A stretch of 64,000 bases of DNA. Source: Cinnamomum chago. Its lineage: Eukaryota; Streptophyta; Magnoliopsida; Laurales; Lauraceae. A program made the translations under genes and the position numbers. The number at the start of each line of letters is the position of its first letter. Position 1 is the first letter of the stretch. The stretch is from NCBI GenBank assembly GCA_038049695.1, contig CP142452.1:55634501-55698500 (forward strand). Reading direction: 5' to 3'. Below, piece after piece: positions 43,556 to 56,800 of the stretch. The notes beneath the pieces were generated by a model that was not told the DNA's origin, did no database searches, and saw nothing but the letters and a program-made list of their open reading frames with translations.

Positions 43556-46500
43556 ATGCCTCCAAGAAAAGCTCCAAATCATCATGCTTCAGGCAGTAAT
43601 CATAATGAGTCAGATGCATCTGATACACCTACAGCCACACAGTTTCAGGAACTTATGCAAGCCATGATAGCACAGCAAAGACAGGCTAATGAGAATCAAG
43701 CAAGATTTCAAGAGCAACTAACTAAGAAGGATGATGAGATGGCACAAGTTCAGAGGCAACTGTTAGAAGTACTTCAGAACAGGAATGTAGCACCACCTGC
43801 AGGTCCTCAAATTGTGATACAGAATAGGGATCCAGACCCTAATGCTCTATTTGAGAAATTTAGGAAAAGAGCACCGAAGGAGTTTTCGGGCAATGAGGAC
43901 CCGTTAGTGGCAGATGACTGGCTAGTCAATACCGAGAAGATCTTCGATGTATTCATGTGCACAGGACTCCAGAAGGTCAATCTCACAGCTTCATTGTTCT
44001 ACGGGCTTGCAGACAGGTGGTGGCAAACAGTCAAGGATCCTTATGCAGTGATGGCAGATGATGAGGCATGGGCAGCATTCAAGATACAGTTTCAAGACAA
44101 GTATATTCCCTCTCATGTCAAGAGGCAGAAGGCTATTGAGTTTCAGCAACTCAAGCAGGGTAGCATGACGGTTTTGGACTATGTCACCAAATTTGAAAGA
44201 TTGGCTAGATATGCCACCGAGCTGATTGACACTGAAAGGAAGAAGATAACTAAGTTTTTGGAAGGATTGAATCCGATCATCATGAGAGATGTCATAGGAG
44301 TAGTGCCTCCAGCTACATATGATGATGCAGTCAAGCGGGCTTATACATTTGAAGATATTAATAACATGATAGTTCAGGATAGGAAGCAGCAGTATCAGCA
44401 GCAAAATCAGAGGCAACAACAGGGCAAGAAGCCAAGGCAAGAGCAAGGCCATGTGAGGCAAGGTTGTGGACATTGTGGTAAGAATCATGAGACACACGAA
44501 TGTCGTAAGGCCATGGGTGCCTGTTTCAAGTGTGGGGCTATGAACCATTCAATCAAGGATTGCCCACTACTTCAGAATCAGGGGAACAGAAACCAGCAAC
44601 AGAGACAAGTAGCTCCTCAGAATCAAGCACCAGTTCAGAATCAGGTGAGACCACCTCAGCAGCAGCAGCAGGCTAGGCCACTAGTCCAGAATCAGAATGC
44701 TCGTCCTCCACAGCAGAACAGACAGGGCCAAGGAAGGCAGAACCAAGTACCGAACAGACTACAGATGCATGGACATTTGTACTATCTCAACCGTGCAGAT
44801 GCTGAAGCTGCAGGAGACGTGGTAGAAGGTAAACTCCTTGTTTGTGGGGTAGAAGCCCAGATTTTGTTTGATCCTGGATCCACTCATTCCTTTGCATCTC
44901 CTAGTTTTGCTAAGTTGATTGATGCACCATGTAGTGAGTTGGATTACATTTTGGTAGTGACCACTCCAGTAGGGAAACAAGTTGTGTGTAGAACCCATTA
45001 TCCTAGTTGTACAGTGTTGTTAGGGGATGTTAATTTACCGGCCAACCTCATAGTTTTGGACATGCATGATTTTGATGTCATTTTAGGCATGGATTGGTTA
45101 GAAGCATATCATGCCACCATGGATTGTTTTAGTAAGACCATCACATTCAGATTCCAAGGACCACAGGCAGAATTGATATTTCAGGGGAACAGGTGGAAAT
45201 CTCAGGCAGGGTTTATTTCAGTGTTGAAGGCAAGCAGATTAGTGCAGAGTGGGTGTCAGGCATTTATTGCGTTTATCACGGAGGATAAACAGTCCCAAGG
45301 GGTGGAGGATATCCCCATTGTGTGTGAATTTCCGGATGTTTTTCCAGAAGAAATCCCGGGTTTACCACCAATTAGAGAAGTTGAGTTTACAATTGAACTC
45401 CTTCCAGGGACAGCTCCGATCTCGATTGCACCATACAGGATGGCTCCAGCAGAAATGGGTGAGCTAAAGCTCCAATTGCAGGATTTGTTGAGCAAAGGTT
45501 TTATTAGGCCAAGTGTTTCACCGTGGGGAGCACCGGTGTTATTTGTGAAGAAGAAGGATGGAAGCTTGAGAATGTGCATAGACTACAGGAAGTTGAACCA
45601 TGTGACAGTGAAGAACAAGTATCCTTTGCCAAGGATAGATGAATTGTTTGACCAATTACAAGGAGCAGCCTATTTTTCCAAGATAGACTTGAGGTCAGGG
45701 TACCATCAGTTGAGAGTTAGAGACTCAGATGTTCAAAAGACAGCCTTTAGAACAAGATATGGGCACTATGAGTTCTTAGTGATGCCCTTTGGTTTGACAA
45801 ATGCACCAGCAGTCTTTATGGCTTTGATGAACAAGGTCTTTGCACCATATTTGGATCACTCTACAGTAGTGTTTATTGATGATGTTCTGGTATATTCCAA
45901 GAGTAAGAAGGAGCATGAAGAACATTTGAGGACAGCGTTGCAGCTCTTGAGGGACAATCAGTTATATGCGAAACTCAGTAAGTGCGAATTCTGGTTAGAG
46001 CAAGTTGCTTTTCTAGGCCACATCATCTCCAGAGAAGGTTTAGCAGTTGATCCAGCGAAGATAGAGGCAGTTGTTAGTTGGGTGAGGCCAAGCAGTGTGA
46101 CAGAAATTAGAAGCTTCTTGGGGTTAGCAGGCTACTACAGAAGATTTGTCCAAGGTTTTTCGTCCATTGCAGCCCCTTTGACGAAATTGACTAGGAAGAA
46201 TGTCCCATTTGTGTGGACCGATCAGTGTGAAACCAGTTTCCAAGAGTTGAAGGGAAGGTTAACCACAGCCCCGATTCTTACATTACCCTCGAGCAACGAC
46301 GGATTTATTGTTTATACAGATGCTTCGAATGTGGGACTAGGTTGTGTATTGATGCAAGATGGCAAGGTGATTGCTTATGGCTCGAGACAGTTGAAGGACC
46401 ACGAGAAGAATTATGCGACTCGCGACTTGGAGTTGGCAGCAGTTGTTTTCGCATTGAAGATGTGGAGACACTATCTCTATGGAGAGAAATTTGAGGTCCA

Positions 46501-48211
46501 TTCAGATCACAGAAGTTTACAGTATTTGTTCTCGCAGAAGGATTTGAATATGAGGCAGAGAAGGTGGATGGAATATATCAAAGATTATGACTTTCCGATC
46601 AAGTATCATCTAGGCAAAGTGAATGTGGTAGCTGATGCCTTGAGCAGGAAATCAGTGGTTATGGCTAATTTGAGAGGAATGGGTGTCTTACAGCAGTTTG
46701 AAGAGTTGGGTGTAGAAGTACAAACCCTAAGATTGGGTGCGATGTTAGCGAACATGACAGTTTCAGAACCTACCTTCATCCAGAAGATTAAGGAAAATCA
46801 GTTGCAAGACCCAGACTTGGCCAAGATAGTGGAAGTTATTGCAGAACGCCCCGATTTCAAGATGGTGAATGGGATATTGTATTTCCGTGACCGGTTGTGT
46901 GTGCCGAATGTGGATGATTTGAAGAATGAGATAATGAACGAAGCTCACAGTACGAGATATTCTATGCATCCGGGTAGCACGAAGATGTACCACAATTTGA
47001 AGAATAGATTTTGGTGGAACAACATGAAGAGAGAGATAGCAGCTTTTGTATCTCGTTGCCTAACGTGTCAGTTGATCAAGGCAGAGCATCAGAAGCCTCC
47101 CGGTTTGTTACAACCTTTAGAGATTCCGGAGTGGAAATGGGAGCACATTACCATGGATTTCGTCTCCGGTTTGCCTAATACTAAGAAGGGAAATAATGCA
47201 ATTTGGATCATTGTAGATCGTCTGACAAAGTCTGCTCACTTTATTCCGATGAAGACAGGGAACATGATGCATATGGCACCACTTGCGAAGTTATTTGTTG
47301 ATGAGATTGTTAGTAAACATGGTCAACCCGTCTCCATTACTTCAGATAGAGACAGCAGATTTGTTTCAAAGTTTTGGAAAACTCTTCATGAGTCGATGGG
47401 TACCAAGCTCCAGTTCAGTACAGCTTATCATCCTCAGACCGATGGTCAGTCAGAAAGGACGATACAGACTCTCGAAGACATGTTGCGTGCTTGTGTATTG
47501 GATTTCAAGATTCAGTGGGATGAATGCCTACCGCTTTGCGAATTTGCTTATAACAATAGTTACCACTCTAGCATTGGTATGGCACCTTTCGAAGCACTCT
47601 ATGGTAGAAGATGCAGAACTCCGGTTTGCTGGGAAGAAGTCGGTGAACGTAGTTTCCATGGACCGACGGTAGTGGGAGAGACAAGCGACAAAGTCAAATT
47701 GATTCAGGAAAGGTTGAAGATCGCCCGAAGTAGGCAGAAGAGTTATGCAGATACTCGCCGAAGAGAATTGCAGTTTCAGGTGGGTGACAAGGTGTTTTTG
47801 AAAGTCTCACCAACTAGGGGAACCTTGAGGTTTGGACAGAAGGGCAAATTGTCTAGAAGGTTTATTGGTCCGTATGAGATTTTGAGCAAGATTGGAGATG
47901 TTGCTTATAGACTTGCGTTACCGCCGGAATTCTCCGGGGTACACAATGTTTTCCATGTTTCTATGCTCAAGAAGTATGTCTCTAGTCCTGCACACATTCT
48001 ACAACATGAGCCTTTAGAGATTCGGGAAGATGCCTCGTATGTGGAAAGACCGATCAAGATCATTGACACCAAAGAGCAAGAACTGAGAAACCGGACTATT
48101 CATTGGGTCAAGGTACTTTGGGAAAATCACGAACCAGAGGAAGCCACCTGGGAATTGAGAGAGCAAGTGCAAAGAAAGTATCCACAGCTTTTACCAGAGG
48201 TAATTGTTTGA
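43556..48211 (+). CDS. Tekay gag-pol polyprotein with C-terminal chromodomain
   Basis: A single frame of about 1551 codons from the ATG at 43556 ([14 protein letters not shown]), chosen because it is the first ATG after the leader and starts a typical Tekay Gag. Order, with approximate residues: Gag core 1-300; CCHC knuckles near 303-330 ([27 protein letters not shown]); Gln/Asn/Pro linker; aspartic protease near 438 (DPGSTHSF); reverse transcriptase with [12 protein letters not shown] and FIDDVLVYS near 774; RNase H with YTDAS near 920; integrase with an HHCC finger near 1130-1172 and a DDE core ([29 protein letters not shown]); and a chromodomain near 1494-1548 (ERPIKIIDT..., [16 protein letters not shown]). 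Gag and Pol share one frame, as is usual in this clade. The chromodomain is thought to direct integration to heterochromatin. Confidence 0.95.
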   Translation: MPPRKAPNHHASGSNHNESDASDTPTATQFQELMQAMIAQQRQANENQARFQEQLTKKDDEMAQVQRQLLEVLQNRNVAPPAGPQIVIQNRDPDPNALFEKFRKRAPKEFSGNEDPLVADDWLVNTEKIFDVFMCTGLQKVNLTASLFYGLADRWWQTVKDPYAVMADDEAWAAFKIQFQDKYIPSHVKRQKAIEFQQLKQGSMTVLDYVTKFERLARYATELIDTERKKITKFLEGLNPIIMRDVIGVVPPATYDDAVKRAYTFEDINNMIVQDRKQQYQQQNQRQQQGKKPRQEQGHVRQGCGHCGKNHETHECRKAMGACFKCGAMNHSIKDCPLLQNQGNRNQQQRQVAPQNQAPVQNQVRPPQQQQQARPLVQNQNARPPQQNRQGQGRQNQVPNRLQMHGHLYYLNRADAEAAGDVVEGKLLVCGVEAQILFDPGSTHSFASPSFAKLIDAPCSELDYILVVTTPVGKQVVCRTHYPSCTVLLGDVNLPANLIVLDMHDFDVILGMDWLEAYHATMDCFSKTITFRFQGPQAELIFQGNRWKSQAGFISVLKASRLVQSGCQAFIAFITEDKQSQGVEDIPIVCEFPDVFPEEIPGLPPIREVEFTIELLPGTAPISIAPYRMAPAEMGELKLQLQDLLSKGFIRPSVSPWGAPVLFVKKKDGSLRMCIDYRKLNHVTVKNKYPLPRIDELFDQLQGAAYFSKIDLRSGYHQLRVRDSDVQKTAFRTRYGHYEFLVMPFGLTNAPAVFMALMNKVFAPYLDHSTVVFIDDVLVYSKSKKEHEEHLRTALQLLRDNQLYAKLSKCEFWLEQVAFLGHIISREGLAVDPAKIEAVVSWVRPSSVTEIRSFLGLAGYYRRFVQGFSSIAAPLTKLTRKNVPFVWTDQCETSFQELKGRLTTAPILTLPSSNDGFIVYTDASNVGLGCVLMQDGKVIAYGSRQLKDHEKNYATRDLELAAVVFALKMWRHYLYGEKFEVHSDHRSLQYLFSQKDLNMRQRRWMEYIKDYDFPIKYHLGKVNVVADALSRKSVVMANLRGMGVLQQFEELGVEVQTLRLGAMLANMTVSEPTFIQKIKENQLQDPDLAKIVEVIAERPDFKMVNGILYFRDRLCVPNVDDLKNEIMNEAHSTRYSMHPGSTKMYHNLKNRFWWNNMKREIAAFVSRCLTCQLIKAEHQKPPGLLQPLEIPEWKWEHITMDFVSGLPNTKKGNNAIWIIVDRLTKSAHFIPMKTGNMMHMAPLAKLFVDEIVSKHGQPVSITSDRDSRFVSKFWKTLHESMGTKLQFSTAYHPQTDGQSERTIQTLEDMLRACVLDFKIQWDECLPLCEFAYNNSYHSSIGMAPFEALYGRRCRTPVCWEEVGERSFHGPTVVGETSDKVKLIQERLKIARSRQKSYADTRRRELQFQVGDKVFLKVSPTRGTLRFGQKGKLSRRFIGPYEILSKIGDVAYRLALPPEFSGVHNVFHVSMLKKYVSSPAHILQHEPLEIREDASYVERPIKIIDTKEQELRNRTIHWVKVLWENHEPEEATWELREQVQRKYPQLLPEVIV

Positions 48212-48235
48212 TTTATTTGGTGGACCAAATATCGT

Positions 48236-48248
48236 AAGGGGTGGAGGA
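48236..48248 (+). other. Polypurine tract of the Tekay element
   Basis: AAGGGGTGGAGGA abuts the 3' LTR, the expected plus-strand priming site. Confidence 0.9.
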
Positions 48249-51071
48249 TGTTAAACCCCGACCCGGACCAATTCGATTAGTGTGCGATTAGTGTGTGTTT
48301 AGTCCTAAGTGAGTTTAGTGGTTGTTGGGTTAGAAATGATTAGTTTAGTCTTGGACATAGCTTTGAAGATTTTGAGAACGTTTAGTATTAATTAAACACA
48401 CTCAGGAAGGCCTGAGTGCACGTGTAAGCTTGGAAAGTCGTGTCGTGTTCCGTGTGAGGGTGGTTTTGATTTCATTTGAATGATCTTTTTATGTGTTACA
48501 ACTTTCGTTTTAAGCCCATTCATGTTTGAAGCCCAAAAACCCATATTTTGGCCCAAAGAGGGTAAAATTGTCTTTCTTGCACAAATCTGGACACAAATTT
48601 CGAGATCTCAAAACCATGTCAAAAATATACTTTTTGGAAACTAGATATTTCGACGATCGTTTTATCCTTCTTCGTCGAAGTCATCCGAGGCCCACAAGGT
48701 CATGTTTTAGCCATTTCAAGTTCAAGCCCAATGGGCCCATGAGTCATCACTTAAGTCTCCTTTCTTCCTCTCTTTCATTCACTTTCCCCAATCTCTGCAA
48801 CTTCTGAACCTAGGGCAAGAAAAACCCTTTTTCTCTCCCTCCTCATTTCCCCTTGCATGATCTAGTTAGAGAGCTCCAAATAAAGTTTCAAGTTCATCAT
48901 CTTCTCCATCTCATTGCAAGCTCTCTATTGGTACAAGTTTCTTGGAGTTTCTTTTGGGACAAGATCTACATTTCCTCTCTTCTCTCTTGTGTGACCATTC
49001 CTAGGTAAGAGCTTCAACCCACATCTTTCATGGAGTCTTTTTAGTCCTTTAAGATCATGATTTTTCCTAGTTTCAACCCTTTTTCTAAATGGGTTTCTTG
49101 TTTTCAAGATTTAGTGAGTTGTGTGGTTTTCTCTTGGATTTTCTTGTAGTGTTGATTAGCTTGAGGAAGTACTTGAGGAGGAGTGTTTAGCTTTGGTCAA
49201 GGCAAGTGATCTTTTTAGGCTTCATGTGCATTGTATTTTTGTTTCCATTGTATTTTAGAAATTGTGCTTACATTGTTTACATGCTTCATGATTTGGTTTT
49301 TATTGGATTTAAATGTGTGAAATGATGGAAATGCACCTTGGTGAGCATGTAGGCTCAAGGGTTTTTGTGTGATTGATGGATGAGAAGAAGGAGAAGAATG
49401 TAGTGAAAGATGTGCAAGGAAAGGGGATTTCCGCACTCAGCGAGCTCAGGCAGCAGCCTGTTTGCTCGAGCGACCCTGGGTTCGCTCGAGCGAACAAGCC
49501 ACTGTCTCCTACGGAGCGAGGCAGTGAGTCGTTCGTTCGAACGCATTTTATTATTCGCTCGAGCTAACATTCGCTCGAGCGAACTGTCTACGCCTTGTAA
49601 GGTCCGCTCGAGCGAAGTGTCTCGCTCGAGCGAAGTGTCATCAACGTGACAGGTTCGCTCGAGCGAACCTGCCAGACTCAGGAAGATGATTTCTCTCCAT
49701 TTTGTGTATTTCTTGAGGGTTGAAAACTAGACTATGTTAAGGGTTTTAACTTGACATTGTGTAAATGGAACTTCGAAATGAAACCCAACTTCGGGGACAC
49801 CAATTCTTGTATTTTCTGACGTTTGGGGTTTCAATTACACAAAGGTCAATTAGTAGCCTTAGCACATGCTTGTCAGATTTTGTAGTTGAACTTCCGTCTG
49901 GATACGATGAGTATAAACGTGCACTTGTTTTGAGTTTCAAGTATAAGCTTGTTTTGAAGTTTTGTTTCCAGAAAAAGGGGATCACTTCCTAAGCGTGTTA
50001 TGCATAATTATTATGCCCCTTGCTAGTCGTGCTCGTCGTGTTTTGATAAGTGATTTCCCCCTTTTTATCTCGACGTGTTTTGATCGTGCTTCGCGTGTTT
50101 TGTGCATTCATGAATTAAGTAAACACCACTGAGCTTAGACTGCCCTTTCGGTTTGATCCACCGTCTGGGGGTCTTTAAACATGTGGACTGTCTGCAGACT
50201 GGTCGGGTATTTATTACACATCGTGCGTGTCCGGTTCCGCGGCCGGAATTCCCGTCTTTGTGGGAAATCGTGTCGTGCTTATATTATGTATATCGTGCTT
50301 GTCGTGCGTGCTTGCTCTTTTCATTATATAAATGATAGAGAAAGGATGGGCTCTTTGTGGATTGTAACTATTCATGATATATTATGTACTCATGCTAGTT
50401 TGTTTTTGTATCTCAGCTTTGTTCGTATTCTTGAAAATGTATCTCAGCTTTGATAGTACTTCATACCAAAGATCTGCTTACATGTTTTCTCTAAATGTTA
50501 TTGTTCATGTTCATGCCTACATTGATTACCTGCCAAACCGTCGTGTTTGACCCTTGTTTGTTGGTGCCCAGGTGCAGGAGACGTTGCCTTTGAGGAGGAG
50601 CGTCAGGAGGAGGCTTGTGAGCCAACTCCCGTGAGAGAGTGGCAGCCTGACGATGTCATTTAGACGTCGGTCTGGTTCTCGAGTTTCGTCACCTTTAGTC
50701 TTGGGGTTGCCTTTAGCTATTTTGAGATTGTATTGACCTTTATTGGTCTCTTATGGGTTGTACTAAACTTAACTTACTTTCGTGTTAAACTTATAACTTG
50801 AACTATGTTTGGGAATGCCTTGATAACTCTTTTCTTTGATGCTATGTCTTGTTATTAAATGTTATAGCACTTAAATATTTGGTTGTGCTTATCGTGATGT
50901 GTTTTGCTACACGCTTCCGCAATCGTGTACGTGTGAGTCAGATTTCCGCGTGTCTTTGGGAATCCTCACCGCGGGAACCTGTGGGAAAGCAAAATATTCA
51001 ATAGTAGTAATCATCACCCAAAAACCAAAACCGACGTCGCGGGCCCGGGGATCCGTTCCGAGGTCGCGACA
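48249..51071 (+). repeat. 3' LTR of the Tekay element
   Basis: 2.82 kb, nearly identical to 40577-43398; carries the same palindrome cluster and TATA box. Confidence 0.95.
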
Positions 51072-52939
51072 TAGATAGATTCCATCTTGATCATTGCATG
51101 TTCCCACAATCCTACTACCACGTACCCAAGACACCGGGGTGTTGACCTACAGTTGGCCTCACTCATTGGTGACTTAAAGCAAATGAATAGACAGAAACTT
51201 GAGTTCATCAATGTCTCAGGATTGAGAGTCTATTGCTAGGGAATTATGAGAGCAGTCCTTAAATGGAGACAGTATTTCATAAGGTGCTTCTCATGGTCCT
51301 TCAATACATCCAATGTACCAGCACTATGATCCAGAATCTTACATTCTGATGATCGAGACAGATCACACTATCTCATAGTGATCAAATTACTGCAACCTTA
51401 TTAGATGAGATGCTTAGTCTCATCACTGGTTGTAAAGATATTTTAAGTATAAGATTTGTGACACATGTCTCCCGTATGTGGATCTCATCCATATACATAT
51501 ATCACATCTAATATACTAATGGGACCCGGTTCATCTCATGAACCATTATGTCATATGTATTGGTCATGTGCATTAAGTAATAAATACTCATTCATCTCAT
51601 GAAAGGAAAACATGATTATATTGATAAATAAAGAAATTAATCAATTTATTACATCAACAGATGGATTGAGACCATACAATCTAACAATCTCCCACTTGGG
51701 CTCAATGCCAGTCAGGGTTGCATCTCATGCCTATCCCATCAACATGCTGCTCAAAGACTTTGGTAGTCAAAGGCTTAGTAAAGGGATCTGCCAGATTGTT
51801 TGCAGAGTCTATCTAGGTGATAGCAGTATCACCTCTCTGCACAATCTCTCTGACCATGTGTTACTACCTTTGTACATGTTTTTGGGTCCTAGGTTCCTTG
51901 GACTTATCGACTACCATGATGTTATTACAGTAAACTGTGAGCGGTTGTCTTGCCAAAAGTACCACTCCAAGTTCCATAAGGAATCTTTTGAGCCAATATG
52001 TTGAAGCAACTATAGCATAAACACATACCCAAAAGTTGATTTCCTGGAATCCTTATCTGACATGAAGTGAGAATCTGTGTAACCGACTGGAATCAGTTCA
52101 TCACTGCTATAAATTAACATGTAATCTCTAGTCCTTCTCAAGTATTTTGAGAATGCACTTTACAGCAGTCCAATGTTCGGGTCCTAGGTTAAACTGATAT
52201 CTGCTGACTAAGCTCACTGCATGACAGATATCCGGTCTAGTAGATAGCATATCATACATGAGGCTACCAACAGCTGAAGCATATGGTATCGACCTCATCT
52301 GCTCCTTTTCCTCAGGTTTCTTAGGACACTGATCTTTGGAAAGGTGCACTCCATGCCTGAAAGGTATAATACCCTCCTTGGAGTCCTGCATAGCAAATCG
52401 TACCAGCACCTTATCTATGTATGCAGCTTGGGATAAGCCAATCATCCTATTTTTCCGGTCTCAATGTAGTTTGATCCCTAGGATGTGGTTGGGTTCTCCC
52501 AAGTCCTTCATATCAAAAGTCTTTGCCAACCAAACTTTCATTGCTGACAACATCTCTAAATCACTCTCTAGGAGAAGGATGTCGTCGACCCGAAAAATTA
52601 CCCTACCTCCTTTACTTTTCATATACACTCATGACTCATCTGTTTTTGACAAAAATCAAATGACTTGATTGCCTGTTCAAAACAGATGTTCTAGCTTCGG
52701 GATGACTGCTTCAGTCCATAAATAGACTTCTGCATCTTGCAAAGTCTTTGCTCTTGGTTTGTAGCTACAAAATCGTCTGGCTGCACCATATAGATGTCTT
52801 CCTCAAGATGGCCGTTGAGAAACGCCGTCTTGACATCCATTAGCAAAAACTCGTAATTGAGATGAGCCTAAATGGATAAGAGTATCCGGATGGACTTGAG
52901 CATGGCTACCGGCGAGAAGGTTTCCTCACAATAGAAATC

Positions 52940-55158
52940 TGTTAGGAATTTTGTAGATTGCAATTTGATGGATGCATTATCATTCAAGCATCATTTGATT
53001 CACACACTTGCATTGTTTTAAATAAACTTGAAATCTTGTTTTATTCATGCATTGCTCTTAAGATTTATAAAAGTATTGATTTATGCATGATTTGTTTTTA
53101 AAACTTGGATGCATTTGTTTTAGAAAGAAGTTTTCAAGAAATCAAGCAAGCCTTTGTTTTAAAAGTTTTGAATCTTTTTAGGCTTTTTATGTTCATGTTT
53201 TAAAAACCATTAGAATCTTTAAAACATGTTTTTCCAACTTGATTTAGTGGCCAAAAGGTCCCCCAAAGAAATACCTTCAAAATATGCAAAGTTGGAATTT
53301 TTGCAAAAAAGGGGTGTCCCGGCAGTGTCGCCGGTCGACCGAGACCTGTGTCCCGGTCGACCGGGAACACTGTCGGGCGAGTCAGCAGTTTCTGAGCTGA
53401 AACTTGCCAACGGTCAGAAATATGACCGTTGTGCCTTCCCGGTCGACCGAGACCCCTTTGCCGGTCGACCGAGGACTAGCCGTTGGGCATTTTTGGCTAT
53501 AAAAATGAGTTCTTTCCTTTGCCAAAAGTTGGGAATTTTAAGCCCCTCCTTGAGAGGTATTGAGGCATATCAAAAGGGAAAAGAACCAAGGGATGAAGGG
53601 GATGATTAGGAAAGCTAAAGCTTGGATTAATGAAGTTAAACCACCAAGTAGGCTTTTCCTTCCTTAATCATAAGTTTTCATGCTTTGTTTTATTTTTGGT
53701 AAATCATTTCTAGCATGTTAAACTATGTTTGTGTTGTGTCCTTAACATATTTTATGTTTTGAGTTGATTTATTGTTTTGGATACAACACCATATGATTCA
53801 ATCCAAGTAGTACTTAACTTTGGTAAATCTAAGTAGATCATGTTAATGGAAAAATCTTTGAAATCATATGTAACATGATCCATATACTTGGTTGAATCTT
53901 TGGTTGTTGTTTTCAATCATAAGAACATCTCTTTCAAAACTAACTTATGTTTTGGATTCAACTTCTTTACAAATCATATGTTTTCATGTTTTGTTTTATC
54001 TTTGATAAATCTTTTGTAGCATGTTAATCTATGATTTGTTGTATCCTTAGCATGTTCTATATTTTGAATAGATCTATTGTTTTGGATACATCACCATTGA
54101 TTCATCAAAGTAGTACTTTATCTTTGGTAAATCTAAGTAGATCATGTTAATGAAATATGTAACATGATTCATATACTTTGTTGAATCTTTGGTTGTTGTT
54201 TTCCATCATGAGAAAATCACTTTCAAATGTATCTTATGTTTTGGATTCAACATCATTACAAATCATATGTGTATTATTGTTTTAAAGTTTCACAACTTGC
54301 ATCACTTTGATAGGTAAATCATTTTCAAGTTGTATTTATAATTACATATGATTTGTCCCCTCTTTTCAATCAAATCTATTTTTATGTTTTGAGCTTCATT
54401 GGTGATTTGATTGACATCCCTATGCATCACATGTTTAGAGCTAATCCATTTCATACAACTTGTGTAACTTTGATATCATTAACAAGTTGTTACTTTTAAC
54501 ATGTGATTGCATTACTTCCTCAATCATAAATGTTTTTGAGCTAAAACTTTCAAAAGCCTTAGGCATACATTTATGAGCTTTCTTTTTCTAAATGATTGAG
54601 GACCACACACACACACTTCATGTACTTTCATCTTTGCATCCATAGTGTGAGTGTGTATTAGTTTTTCACTTCCATATCCGCCTATTTAAGAGGCATTGTA
54701 ATGAGCTTAATAGAATCTCCATCAAGTGTATGTTAGACACTATCTTAGTGAGATAACCAACCTTATGGTTGAAGAGGTTATTGCTTAGCCTATAAAAGCA
54801 TAGTGTATAGGTTGATGTTAAGCCTTGAAAAACATCAATGTAAGGTTATTGCTTAGCCTTGGAAAGCATATTGTAAAGGTTATTGCTTAGCCTATTGAAA
54901 AGCATATATAGTGGAAATCCGGTGGGGTGTTGGATCACAAGCCGGTAGTGGATGTAGGCATTGAGGCCGAACCACTATAAATCCTTGTGTGATGGTGCTT
55001 GCTTTGTGGTGATTGCTTATATTAGCTTCCGCATATTGTTTGATAATCATCACTTGTGACTAGTTTATTTTAAAGAAGTTAAAATTGTTAAAATTGGTCA
55101 TAAAAGAAGCTCACCCTATTCACCCCCCCTCTAGGGTTCGGATCCCCATGGACTTACA
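52940..55158 (+). mobile_element. Family B solo LTR (B4), plus strand
   Basis: 2.22 kb from TGTTAGGAATTTTGTAG to GGATCCCCATGGACTTACA, flanked by a perfect 5-bp target duplication AAATC (52935-52939 and 55159-55163). It is inserted in the pol region of copia copy 1. Because it is in plus orientation it shows the family promoter plainly: palindrome cluster 53329-53475, MSA-like site 53478-53489, TATA box 53498-53505. No interior is present. Confidence 0.9.
53329..53505 (+). promoter_or_regulatory. Family B U3 promoter block (B4)
   Basis: In order: CCGGTCGACC palindromes at about 53331, 53353; the inverted pair AACGGTCA (53409-53416) / TGACCGTT (53423-53430); two more GGTCGACC palindromes near 53440 and 53462; a CCCAACGGCT match on the minus strand (53478-53489, MSA consensus YCYAACGGYY); and TATAAAAA at 53498-53505. 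Spacing from the inverted pair to the TATA box is about 70 bp. The layout repeats in B2, B3 and, decayed, in B5. Confidence 0.65.
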
Positions 55159-56716
55159 AAATCTTCTTTCTGAGTATATCCTTTCACAACAAGCCAGACC
55201 TTTAAAGGTCTCAACTCTTCCATCTGGTCCTCTGTTTCTCTTGTAGACTCACTTGCACCCAATAAGTTAGATATTGACAGGCAAGTCCACAAGTGTCCAG
55301 ACCTGATTAGAGTACATAGACTCCATCTTAGCTTCCATAACAACTTGCCAACGTCTCAAATCTATGTCATTAATTGCTTCATCATAGTTATAGGGATCAT
55401 GTTCCAGTTCTTCCGGGATTGCCTCGTAAGACTCTCCCAAGAACGGGAATCTGTCAGGGGCCCTGACTATTCTCCCACTACGACGAGGCACTGGTGTAAC
55501 TACTGGGTGTGGTAAGGGCGATTCTTCCTCAAGTTTGGTCATACTTGGATTTGAAATTGTTTACTCTTGAATTTCTTCCAAGATCTCCTTTTCTAAAGAT
55601 TTCCGGTCTATCATATAATCTTCCTCCAGAAAACCGCATTAGTGCTCACCAGCACTTTTTACTTTTTGGGATTATAGAAAAATCAACATTTAGTTCCTTT
55701 AGGATATCCTACAAACGTGCACACTTCCGACTTCGTTTCCAACTTATCCGTCTTAACCTTTAGCACGTGTGCCGGACAACCCCAAATGTGTAAATGTTGT
55801 AGACTAGGCTTTCGCCCGGACCACAACTCTCGGGGAGTCTTAGGTACAGACTTAGATGGTACGATGTTTAGTATGTACATTGCAGTATCCAAGGCGTATC
55901 CCCAAAATTATATAGGTAATCATGAGAAACTCAGCATAGACCTCATCATATCTAAAAGAGTCATGTTCCTTCTTTTTGCTACTCCATTCTGTTGAGGTAT
56001 ACAAGGAGCAGACAACTGGGATAGAATCCCATTTTCTAATAAGTATCCCATAAAATCAGCAGAGAGATATTCCCCTCCTCGATCTGATCGAAGAGTCTTG
56101 ATACTCTTACCTAATTGCTTTTCCGTTTCCGCTCGAAACTCTTTGAACTTTTCAAAAGCCTCGGACTTGCGGTGCATAAGGTATATGTATCCATATTTTG
56201 AGTAATCATCTGTGAAAGTGATGAAATACTCATATTCTTCTCTGGCCCTGACATTAATGGGTCCACACACATCAGTATGCACTAATTCCGATAAACCTTT
56301 GGCCCTATTGCCCTTAGATGAAAAGGGTCTTTTGGTCATTTTGCCTTCCAGATAGGACTCGCAGACAGGCATTAGTCTACCACCAATGAAGGCAAGATAT
56401 CATCTTTCACTAGCCTGTCAATCCTGTTTAGGTTTATATGACCTAGCCTCAAGTGCCAAAGTTTTGTTGGATTAGATGAAGGTGACTTTCTCTTCAATGA
56501 TGGTCTATTAATTGTTTCCGTATCATTATCTCATACATTATGGGGGTTAACAAATAAAGCTCATTGGTTACCTTGCCAGAACATATAAAAGTATCATTCC
56601 TCTTTATGACAAATTTAGTACCAAAAGAATGGAATAACTTTTATTCACCAAACTAGAAACTGAAATTAAATTCTGCCGTAAAGACGGTACGTATAACGTG
56701 TCTTTTGGGATTAAAC

Positions 56717-56800
56717 CCAATCATAACTTTATGTAAGGATCAGTTATGAATGGGTTTTATGATCCAATCATAATTGATCCTTACATAAAGTTATGATTGG
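56717..56800. repeat. Perfect 26-bp inverted repeat with 32-bp spacer
   Basis: Arm 56717-56742 (CCAATCATAACTTTATGTAA plus GGATCA) is the exact reverse complement of 56775-56800. It lies just beyond the point (about 56710) where the minus-strand copia copy 1 stops and plus-strand sequence begins. Confidence 0.9.

Larger units (their letters stand above)
40577..51071 (+). mobile_element. Tekay/Del clade Ty3/gypsy chromovirus, looks whole
   Basis: 10.5 kb, flanked by a perfect 5-bp target duplication TAGAT (40572-40576 and 51072-51076). Parts: 5' LTR 40577-43398, initiator-Met primer-binding site 43403-43414, single gag-pol frame 43556-48211, polypurine tract 48236-48248, 3' LTR 48249-51071. 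The LTRs differ by only about seven substitutions and one 1-bp indel by eye, about 0.25 percent. At 1.3e-8 per site per year that suggests insertion around 0.1 million years ago. The chromodomain after integrase and the 2.8 kb LTRs place it in the Tekay/Del clade. It sits inside the LTR of the minus-strand copia copy 1. Confidence 0.95.
29896..56710 (-). mobile_element. Ty1/copia element, copy 1, broken and multiply interrupted
   Basis: Minus-strand copia fossil. Its 3' LTR occupies 29896-30630, 40252-40576 and 51072-51686 (about 1.7 kb net), aligning with a second copy at 59905-61202. A polypurine tract (AAGTGGGAGAT on minus, just right of 51686) and pol follow: RNase H/RT part about 52128-52445 (YIDKVLVRF, SAVGSLMYDMLSTRPDICHA), RT start about 55270-55540 (RRSGRIVRAPDRF, MEAKMESMYSNQVWTLVDLP), and integrase about 55683-56372 (HTDVCGPI, LRSDRGGEYLSADF, CIPQQNGVAKRRN). 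It stops near 56710 within the protease/GAG-pre-integrase region. Broken, with many breaks. Insertions: 30631-40251, 40577-51071, 52940-55158. Confidence 0.8.

Noticed and set aside
43991-44548. 185-codon antisense frame within gag
   Set aside because: Shadow of the strong sense gag-pol frame; no independent features. The same holds for other frames inside 43556-48211.
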